A DNA stretch of 64,000 nt from Sphingobacterium detergens (lineage in GTDB: Bacteria; Bacteroidota; Bacteroidia; Sphingobacteriales; Sphingobacteriaceae). Below the pieces are notes generated by a model. The model did no database searches. It saw only the letters and a program-made list of their open reading frames with translations, and was not told the origin of the DNA. The DNA lies in the NCBI RefSeq assembly GCF_003610355.1, contig NZ_RAPY01000003.1:310001-374000 (forward strand), given 5' to 3'. Both the position numbers and the translations under genes were made by a program. Below, piece after piece: positions 26,462-35,002 of the stretch. Each line of letters starts with the position of its first letter. Within the stretch, counting starts at the first letter, position 1.

Positions 26462-26648
26462 ACAAGTTTATTCGGTTTAATCTGTAAACAGCCGTATAAT
26501 TTTACATTAAAAACAAAAAATTGTCGCTGACTGTTTACGTCTAGAAGCTCCGCACACTCACTTTGACAGAAAACACGAAATAGCAGCAATGAAACTTGCA
26601 AATAAGCGCAAATTTATCTTAGTTTGAACTTGGAAAGGAATTTAATAT

Positions 26649-27218
26649 ATGCACGAAATCGAACCTTATTACAATTGGCGCGACTATTATATCGCTGCCG
26701 AAGACGAACAATCACCATTTTATGGTACGGTCTACAGCGAATTCGATTTCGACAAACAGATCTATAACTTTTTGCTGCATCCACAATGGGATGAATTCGG
26801 TTCGCTCACGCTGTATCTAAAGGTATTATTTGTCGACTATGAAAAACAATACTGTATTATCGAGTTGATCGGCGAATGGAATGATGCCATATACAATGAT
26901 ATCATGTTACTGAAAAGAGAGCTTATAGATGTCATGATCAGTCAGGGTATAAAATATTTCATCCTCATTGGTGAGAATGTATTGAATTTCCATGCTTCGG
27001 ATGACTCCTATTATGAGGAATGGTTTCAGGATATCGACGATGGCTGGATTGCAGGCGTAGGCTTCCGTGACCATGTAATCGAAGAGTTTCAACAACAAAA
27101 TATTGATTATTACATCAATTTTGGCGGTGCACTCAATGAACTATCTTGGCGTGCCTTAAAACCAAAGCAGGTATTTCATCATGTGAATGAATTCCTGACC
27201 AAGCGTCTTGGTTTGTGA
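26649..27218 (+). CDS. Conserved-looking hypothetical protein, acidic
   Basis: Function not recognised. A 189-residue soluble protein, very rich in Tyr, Asp, Glu and Phe (YNWRDYYIAAEDEQ, EEWFQDIDDGW), with no signal peptide or membrane helix and no cysteine cluster. The codon usage and lack of internal irregularity argue for a real gene. It stands alone between the S41 protease and fumC. Its stop codon lies at the start of a tandem 14-bp repeat. Confidence 0.78.
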   Translation: MHEIEPYYNWRDYYIAAEDEQSPFYGTVYSEFDFDKQIYNFLLHPQWDEFGSLTLYLKVLFVDYEKQYCIIELIGEWNDAIYNDIMLLKRELIDVMISQGIKYFILIGENVLNFHASDDSYYEEWFQDIDDGWIAGVGFRDHVIEEFQQQNIDYYINFGGALNELSWRALKPKQVFHHVNEFLTKRLGL

Positions 27219-27244
27219 GTATTGAGTAATGAGTATTGAGTAAT
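27217..27244 (+). repeat. Tandem 14-bp repeat at the gene end
   Basis: Two exact copies of GAGTATTGAGTAAT; the first begins inside the TGA stop of the preceding gene. Similar stop-adjacent tandem units occur at 29429-29456. Confidence 0.85.
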
Positions 27245-27256
27245 GGGTATATAGAT

Positions 27257-27418
27257 TTTGGTTATACAAGCTTATGGCTTACTAACTGTTTCCAGTTTTT
27301 GATGATTAGCTTTTAATTTTTATTTCTCAGCTGTGAGAAGCAAAAACTTGGTTCTACAAGTCGATGGCTTACTAATTGTTTCAATTTTTGATTTTTACCT
27401 TTTAATTTTTACTTTTTA
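27257..27418 (+). repeat. Two diverged copies of a ~70-bp intergenic repeat
   Basis: Copies at about 27257-27326 and 27345-27416 share GGTTnTACAAG, GATGGCTTACTAA or TATGGCTTACTAA, TGTTTC, TTTTTGAT and CTTTTAATTTTTA, roughly 80% identical by eye. A third, weaker relative (CAAGCCAGCGGCTTACGAG) lies at 29470-29500 after the fumC-lipoprotein pair. Confidence 0.7.
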
Positions 27419-27431
27419 CTGTATTATCCGT

Positions 27432-27439
27432 TAACTTTG
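27432..27439 (+). promoter_or_regulatory. Putative -7 box TAACTTTG upstream of fumC
   Basis: Exact TAnnTTTG match 66 nt before the chosen fumC start, with TTTA 20 nt upstream as a near -33 element. Confidence 0.55.
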
Positions 27440-27505
27440 TGATCGATGTGTTCTGTCCTTTGCACGAATACAGATAATTTTTACGTTTTATTTATACAAA
27501 ACAAT

Positions 27506-28903
27506 ATGTCATTCAGAATTGAAAAAGATACGATGGGTGAAGTTCAAGTACCTGCAGATAAATACTGGGGTGCACAAACAGAACGTTCACGCAACAACTT
27601 CAAAATCGGACCGGCAGCTTCTATGCCACATGAGATCGTTGCAGGTTTTGCTTACTTGAAAAAAGCAGCAGCCTATGCAAACCACGAATTGGGTGTTTTA
27701 CCTGTTGAAAAACGTGATGCCATTGCAGCTGTATGTGATGAGATCCTAGCAGGTAAACTAGACGATCAGTTTCCATTGGTGATCTGGCAAACTGGTTCGG
27801 GAACACAATCCAACATGAATGTGAATGAAGTTGTGGCAAACCGTGCCCAAGTATTGGCTGGACATAAGATTGGCGAAGGAGAACCTGTATTAAAAGCGAA
27901 TGATGATGTAAACAAATCACAGTCATCAAATGATACTTTCCCTACTGGAATGCATATTGCGGCTTATAAAGCTGTTGCCGAAGTAACTATCCCTGGTGTT
28001 GAAAAACTACGTGATACGTTGGCTAAAAAAGCTGAAGAGTTCAAGAATGTTGTTAAAATCGGTCGTACACACTTAATGGATGCGACACCTTTGACATTAG
28101 GTCAAGAGATTTCTGGCTATGTGGCACAATTAAACCATGGCCTAAAAGCGCTAAGAAATACACTTTCACATCTATCTGAGGTAGCATTAGGCGGTACGGC
28201 TGTAGGAACTGGTTTAAATACACCTACTGGTTATGATGTTGTTGTTGCAAAATACATCGCTGAATTTACAGGTCTTCCATTTGTTACTGCGGAGAATAAA
28301 TTTGAAGCTTTGGCAGCACACGATGCCATCGTAGAGACGCATGGCGCTTTGAAACAATTGGCTGTAGCATTGAATAAAATTGCCAACGACATCCGTATGT
28401 TGGCTTCTGGTCCTCGTTCAGGTATCGGTGAAATCCTTATTCCAGAAAACGAACCGGGATCATCTATTATGCCAGGTAAAGTGAATCCTACACAATGTGA
28501 AGCATTGACAATGGTCGCTGCCCAAGTTATGGGGAACGATGTTGCGATCACCATTGGTGGTACACAAGGACATTATGAGTTGAATGTATTCAAACCATTG
28601 ATGGCAGCGAACTTCTTGCAGTCTGCACGTTTATTGGGTGACGCTTGTATTTCTTTTGAAGAGCACTGTGCTGCCGGTATCGAGCCTAACTACAAACGCA
28701 TCAAAGAATTGGTTGACAACTCATTGATGTTGGTCACTGCGCTAAACACGAAAATTGGTTATTACAAAGCTGCTGAAATTGCTCAAACGGCACATAAAAA
28801 CGGTACTACACTTAAAGAAGAAGCAGTACGTTTGGGTTATGTGACTCCGGAAGATTTTGATGCTTGGGTAAAACCTGAAGAAATGGTTGGAAGTTTAAAA
28901 TAA
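27506..28903 (+). CDS. fumC: Class II fumarate hydratase
   Basis: A 465-residue fumarase that interconverts fumarate and malate in the TCA cycle; class II enzymes are iron-independent tetramers. The start at 27506 (MSFRIEKDTMGEVQVPADKY) fits the family; 20 upstream in-frame codons look like leader sequence. Active-site segments are intact: TGSGTQSNMNVNEV, SSNDTFPTGMHIA, GRTHLMDATPLTLGQE and the lyase signature GSSIMPGKVNP. A small lipoprotein gene begins 3 nt after its stop. Diverged repeats precede it and follow the pair. Confidence 0.98.
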   Translation: MSFRIEKDTMGEVQVPADKYWGAQTERSRNNFKIGPAASMPHEIVAGFAYLKKAAAYANHELGVLPVEKRDAIAAVCDEILAGKLDDQFPLVIWQTGSGTQSNMNVNEVVANRAQVLAGHKIGEGEPVLKANDDVNKSQSSNDTFPTGMHIAAYKAVAEVTIPGVEKLRDTLAKKAEEFKNVVKIGRTHLMDATPLTLGQEISGYVAQLNHGLKALRNTLSHLSEVALGGTAVGTGLNTPTGYDVVVAKYIAEFTGLPFVTAENKFEALAAHDAIVETHGALKQLAVALNKIANDIRMLASGPRSGIGEILIPENEPGSSIMPGKVNPTQCEALTMVAAQVMGNDVAITIGGTQGHYELNVFKPLMAANFLQSARLLGDACISFEEHCAAGIEPNYKRIKELVDNSLMLVTALNTKIGYYKAAEIAQTAHKNGTTLKEEAVRLGYVTPEDFDAWVKPEEMVGSLK

Positions 28904-28906
28904 GCT

Positions 28907-29437
28907 GTGGCAATAATTTCAATAAAAAATATATCATCAAAAACATACCTACTGGCTCTTGCCATAGGTATGTTTTTCTTTTTTACCGCCTGCAAATTTA
29001 ATTCAGATATGCAGGGTGAAGGAGCTTCGTTTTTACAGGGCGAGTGGGTACAGGACAGTATTCCGGGACAGCAGCAGATGATGCAGTATACCTTGGCTAA
29101 ATTTAAGTTTACCTGTGATTCGGTTTATGCAACAATGCATGTGAACAACAAAGTACAGACTATCCCCGATAGTTGTTATAAAAACGGTTCCTGGACAGAA
29201 CATGCCAAAGGTATTTATGTGCTACGTGGTGATTCGGTTATCGTAGACGGAATATACACCAAAGAGAATGGCAAGCAGAAGATCTCAGGTTGTTATCTTT
29301 CGGGGCAATATATTCCACGCTTTAAAGTTGTCTATCATTCTGCGGACTCCGTCGTACTGGAAAGTCGATTTGATCAGCGCCCTATTGTCCTTAGAAAGAC
29401 CAAAGATATTACCTGCGTACCGCAGAAGAGATATTAG
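28907..29437 (+). CDS. Small lipoprotein encoded directly behind fumC
   Basis: A 176-residue protein of unknown function with a lipoprotein signal (FFFFTAC, Cys29 from the GTG start at 28907). The mature part is lipocalin-like in tone: QGEWVQDSIPGQQQMMQYTLAKFKF near the front, then DSVYATMHV, GSWTEHAKGIYVLRGDSV and SADSVVLESRFD, suggesting an antiparallel beta barrel. The GTG start lies 3 nt after the fumC stop, so translation may be coupled. No catalytic motif was seen. Its TAG stop falls within a tandem 14-bp repeat. The link with fumarase is positional only. Confidence 0.75.
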   Translation: MAIISIKNISSKTYLLALAIGMFFFFTACKFNSDMQGEGASFLQGEWVQDSIPGQQQMMQYTLAKFKFTCDSVYATMHVNNKVQTIPDSCYKNGSWTEHAKGIYVLRGDSVIVDGIYTKENGKQKISGCYLSGQYIPRFKVVYHSADSVVLESRFDQRPIVLRKTKDITCVPQKRY

Positions 29438-29500
29438 TATTAAGATATTAGTATTTAGACTTTACTTGTCCAAGCCAGCGGCTTACGAGCACTGTCTTTA
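29429..29500 (+). repeat. Tandem 14-bp repeat plus diverged GGCTTAC element
   Basis: AGATATTAGTATTA twice (29429-29456, one mismatch), overlapping the stop of the lipoprotein gene, then CAAGCCAGCGGCTTACGAGCACTG, which resembles CAAGCTTATGGCTTACTAACTG at about 27267. The order matches the composite before fumC. Confidence 0.6.
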
Positions 29501-29667
29501 ATCCTTGGTCCTTAATCTTTGTTCTCTATGCAAGCCTTTGGTGGTCTACTTCAACCTGATCTTGATCGATTGGCTCGTCCAAAGGGATTATTACATCGAT
29601 GCATAAATCAACATGTAATAACCCGTTTTTTATTTTTACTTTTGACTATCAACTTCCAACCATCCAT

Positions 29668-30825
29668 ATGAACAAAGGAATTATTGCCTTAGCTTTTGGG
29701 GGACTTGCCATCGGGATGACTGAATTTACGATGATGGGTATTCTACCTGATATTGCGAAGGATCTGCATATCGAAATCCCTACTGCGGCTCACCTTATTG
29801 CCCTGTATGCGCTCGGTGTAGTTGTAGGTGCTCCTACATTAGTCTTATTCACGGGTAAATATCCTCCAAAAAAGGTTTTGCTCTTTTTGATGTTACTATT
29901 TTTTATTTTCAACGGTTTATTCAGTATTGCGCCGGGACAGTTTCTGATCAGTCTTTCGCGTTTTATGGCTGGACTTCCACACGGAGCATTCTTTGGCGTA
30001 GGATCTGTTGTTGCAGCTAAGCTTGCACCGAAAGGGAAAGAGGCTCAGGCCATCTCCATCATGTTTACGGGCATGACTATAGCCAACCTTGCCGGAGTTC
30101 CGTTAGGAACCTATCTCGGTCATCATTATTCCTGGCGTCTGACTTATGGTATTATCAGTATACTGGGACTGGTTACCTTTGCTGCAATATATGCCTGGAT
30201 GCCGAAAATTGAGGCTTCTAAAGGAAATAATATATTCAATCAGCTTAGTTTTTTCAACAAAAAGATTGCTTGGTTATTAATGGCGATTATTGCTATCGGC
30301 ACAGGTGGGTTATTTGCCTGGATCAGTTATATTGCTCCCTTGGCAACTAAAGTTTCTGGCGTTCCAGCTGACCGGGTACCACTGATTATGATCTTGATAG
30401 GTGTTGGTATGTTTTTCGGAAATCTAATCGGCGGGAAATTGGCAGACAGCATTTCACCCACAAAAGCAGCTATCGCGAGTTTTTCGGCTATGGCGCTCTG
30501 TTTGGTCATGGTCTATTTTGTTTCGCCTCTGGGCTGGACAGCGTATCCCTTGGCTTTTATTACTGGCTTGGTTTCTTTTACCATCGGCTCGCCAACACAA
30601 CTTATGTTAATTCGGGCTTCGAAAGATTCCGCAACATTAGCCGCAGCAGGCGGACAGGCAGCATTTAATCTTGGCAATACACTCGGTGCATTTCTAGGTG
30701 GCATTCCCATCACCATGGGATTAGCATACAATACTCCCTCCTTAGTAGGTGTAGGTATGGCAAGCATCGGCGCTTTGTTGACCTTGTTGTATCTCAAGGT
30801 TTATGACAATAGAAGTAGAAGTTAA
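29668..30825 (+). CDS. MFS transporter, AraJ/DHA1-like
   Basis: A 385-residue major facilitator with 12 predicted helices. The start at 29668 (MNKGIIALAFGGLAIGMTEF) puts the first helix at once; upstream in-frame codons do not look coding. Motifs: TEFTMMGILPDIAKDLH, the loop 2-3 motif as GKYPPKKVL, and GLPHGAFFGVGSVVAAKLA with TIANLAGVPLGTYLGHHYSWR, typical of the AraJ/YdhP group of sugar or drug exporters. The direction is probably efflux; the substrate is unknown. It is followed 20 bp later by an acyltransferase-3 gene on the same strand. Confidence 0.9.
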   Translation: MNKGIIALAFGGLAIGMTEFTMMGILPDIAKDLHIEIPTAAHLIALYALGVVVGAPTLVLFTGKYPPKKVLLFLMLLFFIFNGLFSIAPGQFLISLSRFMAGLPHGAFFGVGSVVAAKLAPKGKEAQAISIMFTGMTIANLAGVPLGTYLGHHYSWRLTYGIISILGLVTFAAIYAWMPKIEASKGNNIFNQLSFFNKKIAWLLMAIIAIGTGGLFAWISYIAPLATKVSGVPADRVPLIMILIGVGMFFGNLIGGKLADSISPTKAAIASFSAMALCLVMVYFVSPLGWTAYPLAFITGLVSFTIGSPTQLMLIRASKDSATLAAAGGQAAFNLGNTLGAFLGGIPITMGLAYNTPSLVGVGMASIGALLTLLYLKVYDNRSRS

Positions 30826-30845
30826 CACATAAAAAAACGATCCTA

Positions 30846-31847
30846 ATGGCCCGAAGTAGTTATATCAGTGTATTGCGTATTATAGCAATCTTTTTGATTA
30901 TTCTAATCCACTCTTCTTCGGGCTATTTAAATAGTAACGACTTTGATTCTTTTGATTGGGATTATGCCAATTGGATCAACAGCTTTTCTCGCTTTGCAGT
31001 CCCCCTTTTTGTCATCATCTCCGGTGCATTGCTTTTGCAAAGAGATGAAGATACAGGCACATTCTACAAAAAACGGCTGTTTAAAATTATTCCGCCATTT
31101 GTCTTCTGGACCATTGTTTACCTGATCTATTATTTTATCCGTTATATTGATTTTGAGTATGTTGGTTTTCCACAAGTTATTAACATTGTGTTAATTCGCT
31201 TAAAGTCAGGAAGCAACGCACACTTATGGTACCTCTACATGCTTATCGGACTCTATCTAGCAATCCCTTTTTTGCGAAAAATGATCCGGAACTGTTCAAA
31301 AAGAGAAATTGAGATTTTCTTATGCCTATGGTTTGCTTCACTGTTTTTCAGCAACAAATGGTTTAATGCATATCTTCCGAACTTTGACCTAACTTTCTTT
31401 ACGGGCTACATGGGTTATCTCGTCTTGGGTTACTATCTCTACAATCATCCACTCCCCCAGTTAAGATGGTCTAGCCTCCCCTTCTTTATAGGTTGTTGTC
31501 TGATTACGGGTTGGGGAACTTATTATCTCAGTGTGGAAAAAGGCGAATTTGACCCTACATTGTATAATTATCTTTCACCCAATATTGCATTAAGTGCCGG
31601 CTTATTGTTTGTATTTATTCAATGTCTAAAACTCCCAGAACGGTTGAGTGCATTCTGGGAATTCATCGACATCCATAGTTTTGGCATCTATTTAAGCCAT
31701 ATCTTGTTTTTGAACTATATTCATCCACTGCTACCATTAACGACACTGTGGAAAATACCGACAGCAGCGATTCTCACTTTACTCGCCAGTGCTTTGCTGA
31801 CGTATTGCCTGCGAAAGATCCCATTTGGGAAATATGTGAGTGGTTAA
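30846..31847 (+). CDS. Acyltransferase family 3 membrane protein
   Basis: A 333-residue polytopic O-acyltransferase (AT3 family, OatA/WecH relatives) that transfers acyl, usually acetyl, groups to extracytoplasmic carbohydrates. The N-terminus SVLRIIAIFLIILIHSS carries the conserved Arg and the catalytic-type His; SRFAVPLFVIISGALL and HLWYLYMLIGLYL are other hallmarks. About ten hydrophobic helices follow, ending in a short basic tail (RKIPFGKYV). No SGNH domain is fused. The acceptor is not evident from the neighbourhood. Confidence 0.9.
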   Translation: MARSSYISVLRIIAIFLIILIHSSSGYLNSNDFDSFDWDYANWINSFSRFAVPLFVIISGALLLQRDEDTGTFYKKRLFKIIPPFVFWTIVYLIYYFIRYIDFEYVGFPQVINIVLIRLKSGSNAHLWYLYMLIGLYLAIPFLRKMIRNCSKREIEIFLCLWFASLFFSNKWFNAYLPNFDLTFFTGYMGYLVLGYYLYNHPLPQLRWSSLPFFIGCCLITGWGTYYLSVEKGEFDPTLYNYLSPNIALSAGLLFVFIQCLKLPERLSAFWEFIDIHSFGIYLSHILFLNYIHPLLPLTTLWKIPTAAILTLLASALLTYCLRKIPFGKYVSG

Positions 31848-31865
31848 TTCGATTTGATCCAGCTA

Positions 31866-32330
31866 TTATTTTTCACCTTCGACCTTATTGTAAATATAGC
31901 GATCCGCATTAGGTCCACCGATCTCTTTACCTTCCTGATCCAGCCCGATCAGTCTATTTTCACCGACCTTTAATTTCATATTGGTTTCTTTGCCCGTCAG
32001 ATGCACGACGGAACCATTGTCATGCCACATGACTTTACCTGAATCTTCAACTTTGGTGTTCTTATTGATATATTCACTTACAATAGAAAAAGTATTGTCA
32101 TTTTTTAAGGTAATATTTGTTTTGATACCTTCACAATCCGCACAGGGAATGGTTGCTTCATATTTACCGGGCCAGTCCAACGAATTTTGAGATGTATGGA
32201 CGGTATCTGCTGTCATCGTTGTATGATCGGACGAATCTGCTGCTACCACTTGTTGATTTTCCTTTTTTGTTTGATTACATGCACTTAAAGAAAGTGCTGC
32301 CAGGCAAATAAATAATACTGATGATTTCAT
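31866..32330 (-). CDS. NlpE N-terminal domain lipoprotein
   Basis: A 154-residue lipoprotein. The start at 32330 (MKSSVLFICLAALSLSAC) gives a good signal with lipobox LSLSAC; the frame is open further upstream but without a signal. The NlpE domain is clear: WPGKYEATIPCADCEGIKT with the CxxC pair, and a beta-barrel-like remainder ending ADRYIYNKVEGEK. In E. coli NlpE senses surface contact and copper and activates the Cpx pathway; Bacteroidota copies lack a known partner. It converges on the acyltransferase gene with an 18-bp gap. Confidence 0.88.
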   Translation of the reverse strand: MKSSVLFICLAALSLSACNQTKKENQQVVAADSSDHTTMTADTVHTSQNSLDWPGKYEATIPCADCEGIKTNITLKNDNTFSIVSEYINKNTKVEDSGKVMWHDNGSVVHLTGKETNMKLKVGENRLIGLDQEGKEIGGPNADRYIYNKVEGEK

Positions 32331-32504
32331 AATGTGCTGTTTTGATTTAAATATACCCCATATCAAGCAATTTCGGCGCCAAGAAAATAATTTATGTGAT
32401 TCAAAAAATTGCACGCCATAAAATAACGAGTGGTAACAAAAGCGTACAGCGAAGCAGCTGAGTTTCGAATAAGGGTTAGGAACCAAGGTGGAATGTGTAC
32501 AAAA

Positions 32505-32532
32505 TAAAAAGGACTGTCCAAACTGGGCAGTC
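32505..32532 (-). terminator. Rho-independent terminator after the DUF3127 gene
   Basis: On the minus strand, GGACTGCCC/GGACAGTCC arms (one mismatch) around AGTTT, followed by TTTTTATTTT, about 90 nt after the DUF3127 stop. Confidence 0.75.
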
Positions 32533-32621
32533 CAATCTATATGATATACTGCAAGGCAAAATACGATACATACAATGCATGTATCGGCAATGCTGACAGG
32601 ATTTGAATGTCTTATTTCAGA

Positions 32622-32996
32622 CTAGAATGGTAAATCATCATCATCTGATGAACCAGACAAATCTACAGGAGCAGGCATATCCGCATAACCTGGAGTAGAT
32701 GGTGCTGGAGCAGCATTTCCAAGTTTTGTTACACGCCATGCAACCAATGAATTGAAATATGTCGTTACGCCATCTTTATTTGTCCAAGGACGACCACGAA
32801 GATTAAAAGATACCTCTACCTCTTCGCCAATAGCTAGGTTATCAAAAATTGAAGTTCTGTCTTGTGTTGATTCAAAACGGATATATTCAACAAATTGTGG
32901 GTTTTCGGCATAAGCTACAATCATATCACGTTTTTTGAATGATTCTGTCACTTGTTGTGTCGCTCCTATCTCGTGTACTTTTCCTCTAATTTCCAT
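32622..32996 (-). CDS. DUF3127 protein (OB-fold-like) with SSB-type acidic C-terminus
   Basis: A 124-residue protein of the DUF3127 family, restricted largely to Bacteroidota. The start at 32996 (MEIRGKVHEIGATQQV) is preferred over a TTG two codons upstream. The N-terminal ~85 residues look like an OB fold (FKKRDMIVAYAENPQFVEYI, EVEVSFNLRGRPWTNKDG). A Pro/Ala linker leads to SGSSDDDDLPF, closely resembling the DDDIPF tip that SSB uses to recruit repair and replication proteins. The role is probably nucleic-acid binding. It diverges from the THUMP methyltransferase gene. Confidence 0.88.
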   Translation of the reverse strand: MEIRGKVHEIGATQQVTESFKKRDMIVAYAENPQFVEYIRFESTQDRTSIFDNLAIGEEVEVSFNLRGRPWTNKDGVTTYFNSLVAWRVTKLGNAAPAPSTPGYADMPAPVDLSGSSDDDDLPF

Positions 32997-33054
32997 AATC
33001 AAAAAAATAAATATTAAAGCGTAAAATTAAGCAATTTTTGAGGAAGAGTTTAAT

Positions 33055-33062
33055 TAACTTTG
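33055..33062 (+). promoter_or_regulatory. Putative -7 box TAACTTTG before the THUMP methyltransferase gene
   Basis: Exact TAnnTTTG match ending 8 nt before ATG 33071; TTTG at 33037-33040 is too close (14 nt) for a standard -33 box. Confidence 0.45.
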
Positions 33063-33070
33063 TACAAAAT

Positions 33071-34252
33071 ATGATGGAAGTTTTCAACACCCCCAATAAA
33101 GTTATCATTACGTGCAATAAACGCTTATCGCCGTATTTGCAACAGGAAGTTAAAGAGTTAGGTTTTGACATCGTCAGAGCATTTCCTACTGGAGTCGAAT
33201 TGAAAGTCAGCGTAAATGATACGATCAAGCTCAATCTGAACTTGCGTACTGCCTCGCAGATTCTATATTCGTTAAAGGAATTTTCAGCGAACAATCCTAC
33301 TGAGCTCTACGAAGAGCTGAGCACGATTGCTTGGGAAGAGCTTATTCAATTCGATGGTTATTTCTCTGTGAGTTCCAATGTGGACAATGAAACAATTAGT
33401 ACGCCTTTATTTGCGAATGTCAAAGTGAAAGATGCGATTGTAGATCGTATTAAAGATAAAAAAGGTATGCGTCCGAATTCTGGTCCGGAAAACAACAAAG
33501 CTGTCGTTCACCTCTACTGGAAGGATGACCGTGCTGAAATTTTCATTGATACCTCTGGAGAAACGCTGGCCAAGCATGGTTACCGTAAGATTCCGGGCAA
33601 GGCACCCATGCTGGAAGCCTTAGCAGCCTCAACAATTATTGCTTCAAAATGGGATGGCGAATCCGCTTTTGTCAATCCGATGTGCGGATCGGGAACATTG
33701 GCCATCGAAGCGGCATTGATTGCAACCAATAGAAAACCGGGACTACTGCGTATGAATTATTCATTCATGCATTTCATCGGTTATGATGAAACAGTTTTCT
33801 TTCAGGAACGCCGGCTGTTAAAAGATCAGATTAATAAAAAAGCAGCTCCTCAAATTATTGCTACGGATATCTCCGAAGAAGCGATCAACGTTTCCAAGAT
33901 GAACGCCCGCACCGCAGGGGTAGAACAATTAATTTCATTTGAAGTATGCGATTTTGCGGAAACGCACGTTCCTAAAGAAGGAGGTGTCATCTTATTCAAT
34001 CCAGAATATGGTGAACGTTTAGGTACGCATACCAAGTTGGAGATTACCTACAAACGTATGGGTGATTTTATGAAACAGGAGTGCAAAGGTTATAGAGGCT
34101 ATATATTTACCGGTAATCCGGATCTCGCAAAGAAAATTGGACTCCGTGCGTCCAGACGTATAGAATTTTATAACGGTAAATTAGATTGTAGATTATTAGA
34201 ATACGAATTATACGAGGGTACTCGCGAAAAAACAAAAGTATTGTATGAATAA
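33071..34252 (+). CDS. THUMP domain class I RNA methyltransferase (RlmL N-terminal type)
   Basis: A 393-residue SAM-dependent methyltransferase resembling the N-terminal half of E. coli RlmL (23S rRNA m2G2445). The N-terminal THUMP region (~10-155) contains NLNLRTASQILYSL and VSSNVDNETI. KHGYRKIPGKAPMLEALAA leads into the Rossmann domain, with SAM motif I FVNPMCGSGTLAIEAALI and motif IV LFNPEYGERLG, where NPPY of RlmL reads NPEY. The RlmK half is absent, as is usual for the short bacterial form. ATG 33071 (MMEV) or 33074 is the likely start. It overlaps the following HD gene by 8 bp. Confidence 0.92.
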   Translation: MMEVFNTPNKVIITCNKRLSPYLQQEVKELGFDIVRAFPTGVELKVSVNDTIKLNLNLRTASQILYSLKEFSANNPTELYEELSTIAWEELIQFDGYFSVSSNVDNETISTPLFANVKVKDAIVDRIKDKKGMRPNSGPENNKAVVHLYWKDDRAEIFIDTSGETLAKHGYRKIPGKAPMLEALAASTIIASKWDGESAFVNPMCGSGTLAIEAALIATNRKPGLLRMNYSFMHFIGYDETVFFQERRLLKDQINKKAAPQIIATDISEEAINVSKMNARTAGVEQLISFEVCDFAETHVPKEGGVILFNPEYGERLGTHTKLEITYKRMGDFMKQECKGYRGYIFTGNPDLAKKIGLRASRRIEFYNGKLDCRLLEYELYEGTREKTKVLYE

Positions 34253-34892
34253 CATTATTGAACGCACAGTCGCATTTGTGCAAGATCGTTTGAAATTTGC
34301 AGAAGCAGGCCATGATTGGTCGCATATTCAACGCGTATGGAACAATACGAAGTTAATTTTAGAAGATGAAGAAGCTGATGTCATGGTCTGCGAATTAGCA
34401 GCGCTCCTGCATGACATTGCGGACAGCAAATTCCATGACGGTGACGAAACAATTGGCCCTCGCGTTGCTGGAGAGTTTTTGGCAAGTCTAGAAATTTCTC
34501 CTGAAATCATTGACCATGTCAAAAAAATCATCTTTAACATGTCTTTCAAAGCAAGTTTGGGTGAAGTTTCTTTTCATTCCAAAGAGATGGAAATTGTACA
34601 GGATGCCGATCGTTTGGACGCCATCGGTGCAATAGGTATTGCGCGTGCATTTAGTTTCGGGGGGAATAAAGGCCGGGAAATGTACAACCCCAACATTCCG
34701 GTACAGGAGTATAAAGACAAAGAAGCTTACAAACATTCTGAAGCTCCGACAATCAATCACTTCTATGAGAAGCTGCTTTTGTTGAAAGATAAAATGAATA
34801 CACAGGCCGCAAAAAGAATTGCGGCACACCGTCACCAATATATGCTTGGATTCTTGGATGAGTTCATGGCAGAATGGAATGGTAAAAAATAA
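34245..34892 (+). CDS. HD domain phosphohydrolase (YedJ-like)
   Basis: A 215-residue HD-superfamily metal-dependent phosphohydrolase. Metal ligands are visible as HDWSHIQRVW (His), LAALLHDIADSKFHDGDE (HD) and VQDADRLDAIGAIGIARAF (Asp). It resembles the YedJ/YpgQ group, which hydrolyses nucleotides or other phosphates. The start overlaps the end of the THUMP methyltransferase gene by 8 bp, so the two are co-translated; a nucleotide-related housekeeping role is likely but unproven. A terminator follows at once. Confidence 0.92.
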   Translation: MNNIIERTVAFVQDRLKFAEAGHDWSHIQRVWNNTKLILEDEEADVMVCELAALLHDIADSKFHDGDETIGPRVAGEFLASLEISPEIIDHVKKIIFNMSFKASLGEVSFHSKEMEIVQDADRLDAIGAIGIARAFSFGGNKGREMYNPNIPVQEYKDKEAYKHSEAPTINHFYEKLLLLKDKMNTQAAKRIAAHRHQYMLGFLDEFMAEWNGKK

Positions 34893-34917
34893 ATTACAGT
34901 TAACAATAACTACATAT

Positions 34918-34969
34918 AAAAGTGGTACTTTAGATCTTGTGAATCAGGATAAAAAGTACCACTTTTTTT
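34918..34969 (+). terminator. Rho-independent terminator after the HD gene
   Basis: Arms AAAAGTGGTACTTT and AAAGTACCACTTTT around a ~20-nt loop, followed by a T-run. Confidence 0.85.
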
Positions 34970-35002
34970 ATGCTGTAAAAATCAGCTTTCAAACTAACAC
35001 AT

